Source: Archangium sp.
GTDB lineage: Bacteria; Myxococcota; Myxococcia; Myxococcales; Myxococcaceae
DNA length: 64,000 bases
Reading direction: 5' to 3'
NCBI GenBank assembly: GCA_030681645.1
Contig: JAUXRX010000049.1
Coordinates: 372,001-436,000, forward strand
Positions 8,281-14,990 of this stretch are shown here, in pieces. Under the pieces are notes generated by a model. It worked only from the letters and a program-made list of their open reading frames with translations. It did no database searches and was not told the DNA's origin. Every line of letters begins with the position of its first letter. The first letter of the stretch is position 1. Made by a program: the position numbers and the translations under genes.

Positions 8281-10257
8281 ATGCTGCCGGGCCCCACCCG
8301 CAACAAAGGCCCTGACCTGCGTACCATCGGCACCAGACTTCTCATCGCCGTGTCGGTGCCGGCGCTGTTGTTGGCTCTGCTGGGCACGGTGACGGCGTGG
8401 CGCCGCACCGATCGCGCGGTGCGGGAAAAGACGCGCACCGACGCGCTGGGTCTGGCCGAGTTCGTCGCCACCAGCTTCGGCGCGGTCGAAGAGACGCCCC
8501 CGGGGACTGCGCCGCGGGTGGCGCACCGGGCGGTGACCAACGCCGTGCGCAGCAACTGGTCGGCGCTCAAGCTGGTGACCGATCTGCGGATCATCGGGCG
8601 CGACGGCGAGGTGAAGTGGTCGCGGCGCATCGAGGAAGAAGACAAGGCCTGGCCCGGGGCGAGCCGGCTGATGGCGATCGGCGAAGGGCAGGCCACCTTC
8701 GAGGCGCCGTCGAGCCCGTTTCCGTGGAGCAGCGGCGCGGGCGGAGAGGTGCTCTACCCGCTGGGCGGCGTAGCGTGCGGGGGTTGCCACACCGGCCAGT
8801 CGACGCTGCGCACGGGCACGCTGCAGCTGACCATCGACGAGCCGGCGTTGCGCACCGAGGTGGCGCAGGTCTTCATCAACGCGAGCTGGTTCATCACCCT
8901 CTTCGTGCTGACGCTGGGCGCCACGGTGGTGCTGGCGGTGCGGGTGTTCGTGAGCCGGCGCATCGCCCGGCTGGTGGCGATCATGAAGCGGGCGGAAGAC
9001 GGAGACCTGGTGGTGCGCGCGCCCGACCTGGGCCGCGACGAGCTGGGGGGCCTCGCGCTCGCGTTCAACCGCATGCTGGCGCGCCTGACCGATCTGAAGG
9101 CGATCGAGATCGACACCCAGCGTGATCTCGAGCGCGCGCGCACCGATCTCGAGCTGAAGGCCGAGCTCGAGAACCGCGTGGCCGAGCTGCAGATTCTCTA
9201 CGATCTGGCCCGCACCATCGCCTCGAGCCTCGACCTGAACGAGGTGCTCCAGCGGGTCGCGTCGGTGGTGCCGGTGAAGCTGCAGGTGCCGAAGTTCAGC
9301 ATCATGCTGCTCAACGGCGACGGGAAGCTCGAGGTGCTCAAGGCGCACCCTCCGAACGTGGGCAGCGAGGGGCTCACCTTCGCGATCGGCGAGGGCGTGT
9401 GCGGCCGCGCGGCCGAGCTGCGGCGCAGCTGGTACGTGGCCGACCTCGAGCAGGACACGCTCTTCCGCATCCGCGGGGCAGGCGGGGTGAAGGAACGGGG
9501 CTGCCTGCTCTCGGTGCCGATGGTGCGCGGCGGGGAGCTGCTGGGGGTGCTCAACTTCGAGCGGCCGCGCAAGACCGACTTCGGCCCCGATGAGATGGAG
9601 TTCTTCGCGGCGGTCGCCGACCAGGTGGGCCTCGCGGTGCAGAACGCGCGGCTGCACGAGCAGACGGTGGCGCTGTCGATCACCGACCCGCTGACGGGGG
9701 TGCCGAACCGGCGCCACCTCTTCCAGCAGCTCGAGGCCGAGATCGCGCGCGCGGCGCGCTTCGACACGCCGCTGACGATGCTGATGATCGACATCGATCA
9801 CTTCAAGCACCTCAACGACAGCGCGGGGCATTCCGCGGGTGACGACGTGCTGCGGCGGGTGTGCCAGTTGCTGAAGCAGAACCTGCGCAAGGTCGACACG
9901 CTGGCGCGCTACGGCGGCGAGGAGTTCGTGGTGCTGCTGCCGCAGGTCACGCGCATGGAGAGCCTCGAGGTCGCCGAGAAGCTGCGCCGCAGCATCGCCG
10001 AGGGAGACCTCGAGCACGGCAAGACGCAGCCGGGAGGGAAGGTCACCATCTCGATCGGACTTGCCACCCTGCCCTTCGACGCGACTGAGCAGACGAAGCT
10101 GGTCGATTGCGCGGACTCGGCGCTCTACGCCAGCAAGCGAGGGGGGAGAGACAAGGTCACGGCGTACCAGCCGGGGATGGAAGCTGAGCCCACCCGGCAG
10201 AGGGGGCCACGGGCGAGAGAGAGGTCGGGGGAGCAGCCTGCACTCAAGCGGCCGTGA
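8281..10257 (+). CDS. Membrane diguanylate cyclase with periplasmic CxxCH haem motif, HAMP, GAF and GGDEF
   Basis: The 658-residue protein makes cyclic di-GMP. In order there is a membrane helix (about 18-38), a periplasmic sensor (39-200), a second helix (about 203-223), a HAMP domain (224-278), a coiled coil, a GAF domain (about 310-450) and a GGDEF domain (about 468-630). The active-site motif is G-G-E-E-F (545-549), preceded by a proper inhibitory site R-K-V-D (536-539), so it should be active and product-inhibited. The periplasmic domain ends with C-G-G-C-H (166-170), the covalent attachment signature of c-type haem. This suggests redox or gas sensing, as in Tll0287/DUF3365-like sensors. 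The C-terminal 35 residues are basic and probably unstructured. It reads away from pgeF with a 26-base gap. Confidence 0.9.
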   Translation: MLPGPTRNKGPDLRTIGTRLLIAVSVPALLLALLGTVTAWRRTDRAVREKTRTDALGLAEFVATSFGAVEETPPGTAPRVAHRAVTNAVRSNWSALKLVTDLRIIGRDGEVKWSRRIEEEDKAWPGASRLMAIGEGQATFEAPSSPFPWSSGAGGEVLYPLGGVACGGCHTGQSTLRTGTLQLTIDEPALRTEVAQVFINASWFITLFVLTLGATVVLAVRVFVSRRIARLVAIMKRAEDGDLVVRAPDLGRDELGGLALAFNRMLARLTDLKAIEIDTQRDLERARTDLELKAELENRVAELQILYDLARTIASSLDLNEVLQRVASVVPVKLQVPKFSIMLLNGDGKLEVLKAHPPNVGSEGLTFAIGEGVCGRAAELRRSWYVADLEQDTLFRIRGAGGVKERGCLLSVPMVRGGELLGVLNFERPRKTDFGPDEMEFFAAVADQVGLAVQNARLHEQTVALSITDPLTGVPNRRHLFQQLEAEIARAARFDTPLTMLMIDIDHFKHLNDSAGHSAGDDVLRRVCQLLKQNLRKVDTLARYGGEEFVVLLPQVTRMESLEVAEKLRRSIAEGDLEHGKTQPGGKVTISIGLATLPFDATEQTKLVDCADSALYASKRGGRDKVTAYQPGMEAEPTRQRGPRARERSGEQPALKRP

Positions 10258-10267
10258 GGGAGACGGG

Positions 10268-10603
10268 GGCCAGGGGGAATTCGGGGGCTGATTTTCCGGT
10301 TTTCCGGGGTCGGTTTTCCCGGGGTCGGATTTTCCGGGGTCGGATTCGGGGTCGGCGACGGGATCGGGATCGCGATCGGCTTCGGGATCGGGGACGGTCG
10401 CGGTGGCGGCTCACGGAGCCGCCTCGATTGACTGAGCACACGCCACCGAACCCCTTCCCGAAGCCGCCCCCCTGCCCGATCCCGAAGCCGATCGCGATCC
10501 CGATCCCGTCGCCGACCCCGACCCCGAATCCGAATCCGACCCCGAATCCGAATCCGAATCCGAATCCGAATCCGACCCCGAATCCGACCCCGAATCCGGC
10601 CCC
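10268..10603. repeat. Complex intergenic repeat block: direct repeats, 47-bp inverted repeat, hexamer array
   Basis: This segment fills the 346-base gap between two convergent genes and holds no gene. Left part: three 14-15-base direct repeats of the form TTTTCCGGGGTCGG at 10300, 10314 and 10330, plus a half unit at 10292. Centre: a perfect 47-base inverted repeat, 10346-10392 with 10475-10521, around an 82-base loop. That loop contains its own perfect hairpin, GGCGGCTC/GAGCCGCC (10405-10423, loop acg). Right part: fifteen hexamers from 10512 to 10601, nine CCGAAT and five CCGACC plus a final variant. It may act as a two-way terminator. The array would read as Ser-Asp/Gly repeats on the minus strand but lacks a start and lies past the rlmE stop. 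Confidence 0.85.
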
Positions 10604-11203
10604 TCAGCGCTTCCGAAGACCCACGAGATAAATCTCCATGCTCGCCTGCCGGGTCGCGTCGGGCCGCACGACCTTGACGTCGCTGAAGACGGTGCGCACC
10701 TCGGCGCGAAACTGCTCGAAGTCGCCGCCCATGAAGAGCTTGGCGATGAAGTGGCTGCCCGGCTTTCCCCGCGTCCGCGAGATGTCGAGCGCAATGCCCG
10801 CCAGCCGATGCGACCGCGCAAGATCCACGTCCTTCACGCCCGTGGTCTTCGGCGCGAGATCCGACACGACGACATCGACCGGCCCGGGGTGCAGCGCCTC
10901 GAGTGACTTCGCAAAATCAGCCGCGAGCACATCCATCACCGCGGTCTTCACGTTGGGCCGCCCCAGCGGCTTGATCGCGGCGAGATCGACCCCGATCACC
11001 TGCCCGCTGGGCCCGACCTCGTTGAGGATGATCTGCAGGAACCCCCCCGGCGCGGCGCCGAGATCGATGACGGTCTGGCCCTTCTTGAACACCCCGAACC
11101 GCTTCGCGATCTCGTCGATCTTGAAGGCGCTCCGGGCCCGCAGCCCCTCTTCCTTCGCCTTGCGGAAGAAGTAGTCCTTCGGCTGGTACGAGCTCTTCGC
11201 CAA
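10604..11203 (-). CDS. rlmE: RlmE (FtsJ/RrmJ), 23S rRNA 2'-O-ribose methyltransferase
   Basis: RlmE methylates the 2'-OH of U2552 (E. coli numbering) in the ribosomal A-loop late in 50S assembly. The 199-residue protein shows the SAM-binding motif D-L-G-A-A-P-G-G-F and the catalytic K-D-K-E set: Lys28 (S-A-F-K-I-D), Asp in V-V-S-D-L-A-P, Lys in F-I-A-K-L-F and Glu in S-M-E-I-Y-L-V-G. The start is a TTG that follows the TGA of the upstream gene with no gap, and no separate Shine-Dalgarno is visible. Translation is therefore probably coupled to the exported protein gene before it. The tail ends at the edge of the repeat block. Confidence 0.93.
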   Translation of the reverse strand: MAKSSYQPKDYFFRKAKEEGLRARSAFKIDEIAKRFGVFKKGQTVIDLGAAPGGFLQIILNEVGPSGQVIGVDLAAIKPLGRPNVKTAVMDVLAADFAKSLEALHPGPVDVVVSDLAPKTTGVKDVDLARSHRLAGIALDISRTRGKPGSHFIAKLFMGGDFEQFRAEVRTVFSDVKVVRPDATRQASMEIYLVGLRKR

Positions 11204-11833
11204 TCAGCGCTCGGCCGACAGGTCGTCGCCGTTGGCCACGCTCTTCACCTTCTCGAAGAGCTTGAGGTACCTCGTCTCGCCGTAGTCCTTCACCTTGTCG
11301 ATGTTGATCCGGCGCGCGCTCGCCGTGCTCACCACCGCCTGGAACACGCGCTGCTTCGGCGAGGCCTTGTCCTGGGCCTGCACGCTCACGGTGGAAGCGA
11401 CGGGGCACGCCTCGGCCGCGCGCGCGGCAGCGTAGGCCGCCTCGATGGGCAGGTTCTTCTGCTCCTCGTTGAACCACTGCACGACGGCGATGACGTAGTC
11501 GCCGCTCATGTCGATCTCGAGGCGGCCCGTCTTCCCCGCGAGCTCGGTCTTGCCGAACGTCTCCTTCAGGTTCGCCTCGCACTTCGCCTTCACGTCGCCC
11601 GCGGCCTCCACGTGCGCGATCGCCTGCTGCAGGTCCTTCAGCTTGTAGCTGGCGTCCTTCGCGATGGCCGGAAGGCGGGCCTCGGGCTTCATCGCCTGCA
11701 CCCGGGTGTCGGCCAGCGCCAGCTTGTAGTGGAGGTACATCTTGAACTCGTCCTCCGTCGCGCCCATCGGCTCGGCGGCGAAGACGGGGGCAGTGAAGAC
11801 GAGGACCATCAGAAACGGGAACGTGTGACGCAT
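11204..11833 (-). CDS. Exported protein of unknown function
   Basis: A signal peptide (about 16 residues, ending V-F-A-A) precedes a 190-residue, Lys/Ala-rich, mainly helical protein with two Cys and no family I recognise. Two ATGs are possible, at 11842 and 11833. The second is chosen because the GGAGG at 11849-11845 is only two bases from the first but eleven from the second. The gene ends directly at the start of rlmE and is probably cotranscribed with it. It reads away from the zinc-ribbon gene at 11868, and both share one ribosome-binding palindrome. Confidence 0.72.
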   Translation of the reverse strand: MRHTFPFLMVLVFTAPVFAAEPMGATEDEFKMYLHYKLALADTRVQAMKPEARLPAIAKDASYKLKDLQQAIAHVEAAGDVKAKCEANLKETFGKTELAGKTGRLEIDMSGDYVIAVVQWFNEEQKNLPIEAAYAAARAAEACPVASTVSVQAQDKASPKQRVFQAVVSTASARRINIDKVKDYGETRYLKLFEKVKSVANGDDLSAER

Positions 11834-11844
11834 CAGCGGCATGA

Positions 11845-11855
11845 CCTCCGGGAGG
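11845..11855. promoter_or_regulatory. Palindromic Shine-Dalgarno serving two divergent genes
   Basis: CCTCC-G-GGAGG is an inverted repeat about one central base. Read on the plus strand it gives GGAGG twelve bases before the ATG at 11868; read on the minus strand it gives GGAGG eleven bases before the ATG at 11833. Only 34 bases separate the two start codons, so the promoters must overlap the neighbouring coding sequence. Confidence 0.5.
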
Positions 11856-11867
11856 GGGCTGCGTTAT

Positions 11868-12164
11868 ATGCACGCCATGGCCGGCTGTGGAAAGTGCGGA
11901 GCCGTTTTGGAGGCGTCCTACAACCAGACAGGTCGCCGGGAGACCTGTCCTTCCTGCGGGTCCGAGCTGCACGCCTGCATTCACTGCCGGCACTTCGACG
12001 AGACCGTGGCCAAGCAGTGCAAGGAACCCTTCGCCGAGGTCCCCGAGGACAAGGAAGACGCCAACTTCTGCGACTTCTTCCAACTCGGCGACGGCGCGAA
12101 GCGCGACTCAGGGCCTTCGAAGGACGCGCTGCTTTCGGCGGCGGAGGCCCTGTTCAAGAAGTAG
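11868..12164 (+). CDS. Small zinc-ribbon protein
   Basis: This 98-residue soluble protein has two zinc-knuckle pairs near its start (C-G-K-C then C-P-S-C) and further Cys/His in A-C-I-H-C-R-H-F and K-Q-C, so one or two zinc sites are likely. The tail is acidic and then helical. No enzyme motif is seen; it could be a nucleic-acid- or protein-binding accessory factor. The ATG at 11868 is used because the earlier in-frame ATG (11841) lacks a ribosome site. The last 57 bases overlap the 3' end of the metalloprotease gene on the other strand. Confidence 0.7.
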   Translation: MHAMAGCGKCGAVLEASYNQTGRRETCPSCGSELHACIHCRHFDETVAKQCKEPFAEVPEDKEDANFCDFFQLGDGAKRDSGPSKDALLSAAEALFKK

Positions 12165-13595
12165 CAGGCCGAACGCGGGCCACAGCCCCTCGCCCACCGA
12201 GCACCCCGTCTTCTTCTCGGGCTCGCCGCACGTCACCGGCGCGCACCCTTCGCCCTCGGCGCACAGCTTCTCGTCGCATTGGCCGGTCTCGGGCGCGTCG
12301 AGGGTGACCTCGATCGAGCCGTCCGCCAGCAGGCGCACGTCGTCGAGCTTCAAGCCCGACACCGCGCCCGAGTAGAGATTGCTCGAGTTCACCGCGTTGA
12401 GCTCGGACACGGCCACCGCCCGTGGATCAGGCCGGAGGAACGAGCCCGCACCGAACAGGTCGCCCCGGCCGAACCTCCCGGAATGCTCGATCTCGAACAG
12501 CCCATCGGCCTGCAGCAGGCGAATGTACGGGTGCCAGGGGTCGCAGTTGACGCAGTCGAGGATGCGCTCGACGAACTGGCCTTCCTGCCCGCCCAGCTTC
12601 ACCGTGCGATCGACGTGGAAGACCGCCAGCCCGCGCTCGGGCAGCGAGCGATCGAACGCGTCTCCCGGCCCGCGGTTCTCCACCAGGAAGTATTCGTCGC
12701 CCGTGCCCAGCCGGTACACCTCGCCGGTCGTCTCGGCCGGGTGAATGACCACCCGCTGGCGCCCCTGCACCTGGTGCCAGTTCGCCCAGCGCAGCCGGAA
12801 CCGCGTCTCGGCGTCCGGCAGCGGGATGTTGGGGTCGTACCCCCAGGTGCCCATCACCGAGAGGTAGAGCCCGTCGTACTTGCCCGACTCGTCGTAGAGA
12901 TCGGTGAGCCCCAGCACGTGCCCGAACTCGTGCACCATCACGAACTGGTCGTTCTCCCCCGCGATGGCGAAGTGACCGATCTTGATCCCGTCGACCACCA
13001 GCGGCCCGCTGTTGCTGCCGTTGAGGTTGTCGCCCCGGTTGAAGAAGCCGAACGGAAACGCGATGCCGCCGAAGGGCACGTTGGTGAGCAGCATCACCCC
13101 GTCGATCCACCCGTCGGCCGTGCCCTTGCGCCCGTTGACGTCGTACGGCGCGAAGTCGAAGCCGGCCTGGTCGGACTTCTTGATGACGTCCCGCATCATG
13201 TCCATGCCGGCGGTGAACGCGTTGATGTCGCCGCGCGCCACCGCGCAGGTCGGAAACTGGGCCGCGGGCAGCGGGCAGGTGGCGTAGCTCACCTTCGGCG
13301 CCACGGTGACGCGCGGGTGGTAGCGGCCCAGCGAGGCCGCCTCGTAGTACTTCACGAACCCGTTCGGATCGTCGGGCGAGAAGAAGTGCTGCAGCGCCGC
13401 CAGGTCGATGGGCGGGAACCCCGCCACCTCGATGGGGATCACCACCAACTGCGCGTCACCCAGGTACGGCGCCTTGTGGGGCCCCACGTCTTCCCGCAGG
13501 ACGAAGTGGTCCATGTAGTCCGCCCGCGCGAACGTGGCGGCGCACAGCAGCAAGGTGACGGAGATTCGCAGCACGCCCGGGGGTGTACCGTTCAC
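12108..13595 (-). CDS. M6-like secreted zinc metalloprotease with MYXO-CTERM tail
   Basis: The protein (up to 495 residues) has a signal peptide ending A-R-A and a zinc protease core with H222-E-F-G-H226 followed by V-L-G-L, as in M6 (immune inhibitor A-type) peptidases. A beta-rich region follows. The end resembles a MYXO-CTERM tag: T-G-C-S, a hydrophobic stretch, then an Arg/Lys run. Such tags are cut by a rhombosortase-like myxosortase and place the protein on the cell surface. Starts at GTG 13595 or GTG 13574 both keep the signal peptide; the first lies inside a dispersed repeat (13588-13615). The basic tail after the helix is longer than usual and overlaps the convergent zinc-ribbon gene by 57 bases. 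Confidence 0.85.
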   Translation of the reverse strand: MNGTPPGVLRISVTLLLCAATFARADYMDHFVLREDVGPHKAPYLGDAQLVVIPIEVAGFPPIDLAALQHFFSPDDPNGFVKYYEAASLGRYHPRVTVAPKVSYATCPLPAAQFPTCAVARGDINAFTAGMDMMRDVIKKSDQAGFDFAPYDVNGRKGTADGWIDGVMLLTNVPFGGIAFPFGFFNRGDNLNGSNSGPLVVDGIKIGHFAIAGENDQFVMVHEFGHVLGLTDLYDESGKYDGLYLSVMGTWGYDPNIPLPDAETRFRLRWANWHQVQGRQRVVIHPAETTGEVYRLGTGDEYFLVENRGPGDAFDRSLPERGLAVFHVDRTVKLGGQEGQFVERILDCVNCDPWHPYIRLLQADGLFEIEHSGRFGRGDLFGAGSFLRPDPRAVAVSELNAVNSSNLYSGAVSGLKLDDVRLLADGSIEVTLDAPETGQCDEKLCAEGEGCAPVTCGEPEKKTGCSVGEGLWPAFGLLLLEQGLRRRKQRVLRRP

Positions 13596-13615
13596 CCCGC
13601 GCGGAGTCGAGGGGG
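13588..13615 (-). repeat. Dispersed ~26-bp repeat, copy 1
   Basis: Read on the minus strand this is CCCCCTCGACTCCGCGCGG followed by GGTGAACGG. Related copies occur at 31272-31298, 50688-50714 and 61950-61974, with a degenerate one at 52793-52814. This copy sits in the 22-base gap between the acyl-CoA dehydrogenase and the metalloprotease genes and supplies the latter's possible GTG start. Confidence 0.7.
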
Positions 13616-13617
13616 CC

Positions 13618-14757
13618 TCAGAACCCGCTGAGCTTCGAGATGATCTCCTTCATGATCTCCGAGGTGCCGCCACCGATGGTGATCAGGCGGATGTCGCGCC
13701 AGGCGCGGGCGACCTCGGTCTCCTCGATGTAGCCCATGCCGCCGTAGAACTGCTGGCAGTCGTAGGCCACCTTCTGCGCGAGATCGCCGGCCACCAGCTT
13801 GGCCATCGAGATCTCCTTCACCGGGTTCTCCTTCGCCTCGAACAGCTCGACCGCGTGGTACGTGAGCCGGCGCGCCGCTTCCATCTGCGAGAGCAGCTCG
13901 ACGAACTTGTGGCGCCACACCTGGAACTTGATGATCGGCTTGCCGAACGCGCTCCGCTCGTGGCCGTACTTGATCGCGCCGGCGATCATCTGGTCCATGG
14001 CCGCCACCGCCGCGATCGCCGCGGTGAGGCGCTCGCCCTGGAAGTTCGTCATCACGTGGTAGAAGCCCTCGTTCTCCTCGCCCAGCAGGTAGCGGACGGG
14101 CACCTTGCAGTCCTCGAAGAAGAGGATCGCGGTGTCCGACGAGAGGTTGCCCACCTTGTCGAGCTTCTTGCTGACCTGGAACCCCTTCACGTCGGTGGGG
14201 AAGGTCAACAGCGAGACCCCGCCGTAGCCCGGGTCGCCGGTGCGCACCGCCAGCGTGATGAAGTCGGCGCGGGTGCCGTTGGTGATCCACATCTTCGAGC
14301 CGTTGATCACGTAGTCGTCGCCCACCCGGCGCGCGGTGGTCTTGAGGTTGGCCACGTCGCTGCCCGCCCCCGGCTCGCTCACGCCCAGCGCCGCGATCTT
14401 CTCGCCCTTGAGCGCGGGCTCGAGGAAGAGCCGCTTCTGCTCGTCGGTGCCGATCTCGTTGATGATCGGCGTCGCCATCTGGCTCTGCACCATCAGCGCC
14501 ATGTTCACGCCGGCGTTGTGGCTGCGCACCAGCTCTTCGCAGAAGGCCGTCACGTACCAGTAGTCGAGCCCGCTCCCGCCGTACTTCGGGTCGTGGTTCA
14601 TCCCCAGGAAGCCCAGCTCGCCGGCCTGGTTGAAGATCTCCCGGGGGAAGATGCCGGCGCGATCCCACTCGAGGGCGTGCGGCGTCAGCTCCTTCTCGAC
14701 CCACTGGCGGACCGACTTGCGGAAGGCTTCGTGCTCAGGCGTGAAGGGGTTCGGCAT
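13618..14757 (-). CDS. Acyl-CoA dehydrogenase
   Basis: This 379-residue FAD flavoprotein makes trans-2-enoyl-CoA from an acyl-CoA and passes electrons to ETF. The family landmarks are present: an N-terminal helical domain (1-110), the middle beta-domain with G-V-S-E-P-G-A-G-S-D and the W-I-T-N-G motif (120-225), and the C-terminal helical domain with the R-x-x-F-G-K motif and Q-x-Y-G-G-x-G-Y. A Glu in the G-Y-I-E-E segment is the probable catalytic base. Chain-length preference cannot be told. It starts eight bases after a GGAG site, and a palindromic operator lies just upstream (14784-14801). It is followed by the metalloprotease gene, with no functional link apparent. Confidence 0.92.
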   Translation of the reverse strand: MPNPFTPEHEAFRKSVRQWVEKELTPHALEWDRAGIFPREIFNQAGELGFLGMNHDPKYGGSGLDYWYVTAFCEELVRSHNAGVNMALMVQSQMATPIINEIGTDEQKRLFLEPALKGEKIAALGVSEPGAGSDVANLKTTARRVGDDYVINGSKMWITNGTRADFITLAVRTGDPGYGGVSLLTFPTDVKGFQVSKKLDKVGNLSSDTAILFFEDCKVPVRYLLGEENEGFYHVMTNFQGERLTAAIAAVAAMDQMIAGAIKYGHERSAFGKPIIKFQVWRHKFVELLSQMEAARRLTYHAVELFEAKENPVKEISMAKLVAGDLAQKVAYDCQQFYGGMGYIEETEVARAWRDIRLITIGGGTSEIMKEIISKLSGF

Positions 14758-14783
14758 GGGGTCGCTCCGGTGAGGGTGTGAAG

Positions 14784-14801
14784 ATTGATTTCGGAATCAA
14801 T
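14784..14801. promoter_or_regulatory. Palindromic operator-like site upstream of the acyl-CoA dehydrogenase
   Basis: ATTGATT-TCGG-AATCAAT is a perfect 7+7 inverted repeat, A/T-rich in a G/C-rich region, with its edge 27 bases before the ATG at 14757. TetR- or MarR-type regulators of fatty-acid and branched-chain acid breakdown often bind such sites. No regulator gene is adjacent. Confidence 0.5.
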
Positions 14802-14825
14802 ATCAGACCCACCCCGCAACGCAAC

Positions 14826-14868
14826 GGGAGCGAAGCCGCAAGCAGGTCTGGCCGAGGCGAAGCGACCC
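14826..14868 (+). repeat. Dispersed GAAGCG-type repeat, copy 1
   Basis: It begins GGGAGCGAAGCCG and ends GCCGAGGCGAAGCGACCC, and matches 57233-57281 at both ends with a variable middle. Its last 14 bases (14855-14868) also recur inverted and perfect at 14937-14950, enclosing the terminator-like hairpin between them. Confidence 0.6.
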
Positions 14869-14877
14869 CAAATGAAA

Positions 14878-14905
14878 CGGGGGAGCCGGAATCCCGACTC
14901 CCCCG
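14878..14905 (-). terminator. Terminator-like hairpin after the three-gene surface-protein operon
   Basis: CGGGGGAG (14878-14885) pairs perfectly with CTCCCCCG (14898-14905) around a 12-base loop. On the minus strand it is followed by a moderately T-rich stretch (CCGTTTCATTTGG). It lies about 85 bases past the stop of the Cys-rich lipoprotein gene. Confidence 0.55.
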
Positions 14906-14990
14906 CGTGCCTGCGCTCAGCTCAGCTCACTTCCCTGGGTCGCTTCGCCTTGGCCCTGGCTGGTCCGGCGTGCCGCCAGACCGGCTCCGC

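Noticed and set aside
10512..10601. Possible CRISPR-like array
   Set aside because: Units are six bases in direct tandem with no spacers, so this is a microsatellite.
10411..10821. Ser-Asp repeat protein encoded by the hexamer array on the minus strand
   Set aside because: The frame runs out of step through rlmE, has no ribosome site, and the Ser-Asp run is the automatic translation of CCGAAT/CCGACC hexamers.
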